Shown here piece after piece: positions 63,341-64,000 of a DNA stretch of 64,000 nt. Made by a program: the position numbers and the translations under genes. Under the pieces are notes generated by a model. It made no database searches. It had not been told where the DNA came from and saw only the letters and a program-made list of their open reading frames with translations. Positions within the stretch are counted from its first letter, which is position 1; each line of letters begins with the position of its first letter. This DNA is from Candidatus Aminicenans sakinawicola JGI OTU-1 (GTDB lineage: Bacteria; Acidobacteriota; Aminicenantia; Aminicenantales; Aminicenantaceae), in assembly GCA_000493965.1 (NCBI GenBank), contig AWNV01000006.1, positions 21,602-85,601 of the forward strand, in the 5' to 3' direction.

Positions 63341-64000
63341 TTGCATAGCCTTAAAAAGAGAATATTAATATTTTCATTGATGTCTTTCTCTCTTGCAATA
63401 TTTTTCTTCTCGCAAAACCTGCCTTTTATAAAATTATTTGCCATAGATTACTCTGGATACAGTCGTGTACTGATCGAGTTCTCTTTTCCACTTCAGTCAA
63501 GCTTAGAGAAAAAAGGAATAAAAACCATTGTTATTGACCCTGGCCATGGAGGTCTTGAAACTGGAGCCAAAGGGAAATTTGGATCATTAGAAAAAAACAT
63601 CACTCTTGCAGTCAGCCTTAAATTGAAGGCTATTGTAGAGCGTATGGGCTATCGTGTCGTCCTTACAAGAGATAAAGACATCGATGTTTCACTGGAAAAC
63701 AGGTCGGCTATTGCCAATAACAATAGGGCATATTTATTTATCAGTATCCATGCAAACAGTTCCCCCAGGAAAAAAGCCCTGGGTTCAGAGACCTATTTCC
63801 TCAGTTTAAACGCAACTGACGAAGAAGCAAGGCGCCTTGCTTACATGGAAAATAATTCTGCTACAATCGAGGAGAAGATCCAGAGCGAAGATGAGGATAA
63901 TATCATGATGATTCTGTGGGACATGGCACAGACAGCCTATCTCCAACACAGCAGCCAGCTTGCTGAAAGCATTCAGATAGAACTCAATTCACTCCTTGGC
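63341..64000 (+). CDS. N-acetylmuramoyl-L-alanine amidase (Amidase_3), partial at window end
   Basis: The frame runs from the TTG at 63341 (GAGAGG seven bases ahead) to the window edge without a stop, giving 220 residues. A membrane/signal segment (about 8-28) is followed by the amidase fold: IVIDPGHGGLETGAKG with zinc His, the Glu in SLEKNITLAVSLKL, RDKDIDVSLENRSAIAN, and SIHANSS with a second zinc His. AmiC-type enzymes cut peptidoglycan during cell separation. The end is missing; the true start may instead be the ATG at 63380. Confidence 0.9.
   Translation, partial: MHSLKKRILIFSLMSFSLAIFFFSQNLPFIKLFAIDYSGYSRVLIEFSFPLQSSLEKKGIKTIVIDPGHGGLETGAKGKFGSLEKNITLAVSLKLKAIVERMGYRVVLTRDKDIDVSLENRSAIANNNRAYLFISIHANSSPRKKALGSETYFLSLNATDEEARRLAYMENNSATIEEKIQSEDEDNIMMILWDMAQTAYLQHSSQLAESIQIELNSLLG

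Noticed and set aside
62938..63346. Several open frames across the tmRNA gene
   Set aside because: The region is explained by ssrA, with conserved 5' and 3' ends.
1..64000. CRISPR arrays, rRNA genes, prophage or conjugative genes
   Set aside because: No regularly spaced direct repeats, rRNA sequence or phage/conjugation proteins are visible. The repeats seen are dispersed, not arrayed.

Overview
The window is a bacterial chromosome segment of roughly 40% GC by eye, dense in genes on both strands. It carries four tRNA genes (Lys, Glu, Val, Asp), a tmRNA gene, no rRNA and no CRISPR array. The cell appears to have a Gram-negative envelope: there is an outer-membrane-type beta-barrel protein ending in Phe, a lipopolysaccharide-kinase-like protein, a lipoprotein, MurA/MurB, and a Tat-exported molybdenum enzyme. 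Large secreted M14 peptidases, a 949-residue MMPL exporter, a pyrophosphatase, GH38 mannosidase and a eukaryote-like citrate synthase fit a heterotroph of the Acidobacteriota/Candidatus Aminicenantes type. That placement is inference from gene content only.

Layout. 1-5.6 kb: a transposase remnant, then xdhC-mocA facing a three-gene operon for a periplasmic two-subunit Mo-hydroxylase. 6-9.5 kb: a radical SAM protein, a GT2 glycosyltransferase and a wrecked PAS/histidine-kinase gene. 9.5-17.6 kb: membrane pyrophosphatase, then purL, purC and an M14 peptidase on the minus strand. 17.8-21.8 kb: a sugar kinase-like protein, a glycosidase-like protein and a methyltransferase converging on an SH3/outer-membrane protein. 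22-29 kb: yggT, DUF167, a stress protein, dprA-topA-xer, comEA-like, rdgB. 29-34 kb: MgtC, UbiA and methyltransferase genes, then Rrf2 and TSUP genes and a lipoprotein. 34-38 kb: tRNA-Lys, tRNA-Glu and a GH38 alpha-mannosidase split by one base. 38-47 kb: an HD-GYP response regulator, tRNA-Val, rplU-rpmA-obg-nadD-rsfS, a DksA-like gene, comF, rsmI, nadE and a DUF4388/J-domain/TPR protein. 47-57.8 kb: ligA, a TPR protein, murB, DUF2520, NYN, HIT, murA, homoserine dehydrogenase, citrate synthase. 58-64 kb: lemA, an M48 protease, tRNA-Asp, an MMPL exporter, ssrA and the start of an amidase.

Most strikingly, two families of dispersed intergenic repeats share this window. Family A is a MITE-like element with GGTTCATCG-type terminal inverted repeats; a 117-bp copy has a perfect 8-bp target duplication and a 364-bp copy a near-perfect one. 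Family B is a repeat of about 270 bp with two near-complete copies (opposite orientations) and three fragments, bounded by a near-palindromic CCTGAATAATCCAGG motif that also occurs alone. The long family A copy has inserted at the edge of a family B copy. Promoters of the TTGACA-17-TATAAT type are easy to see in front of many units, so a sigma-70-like housekeeping promoter is evident.
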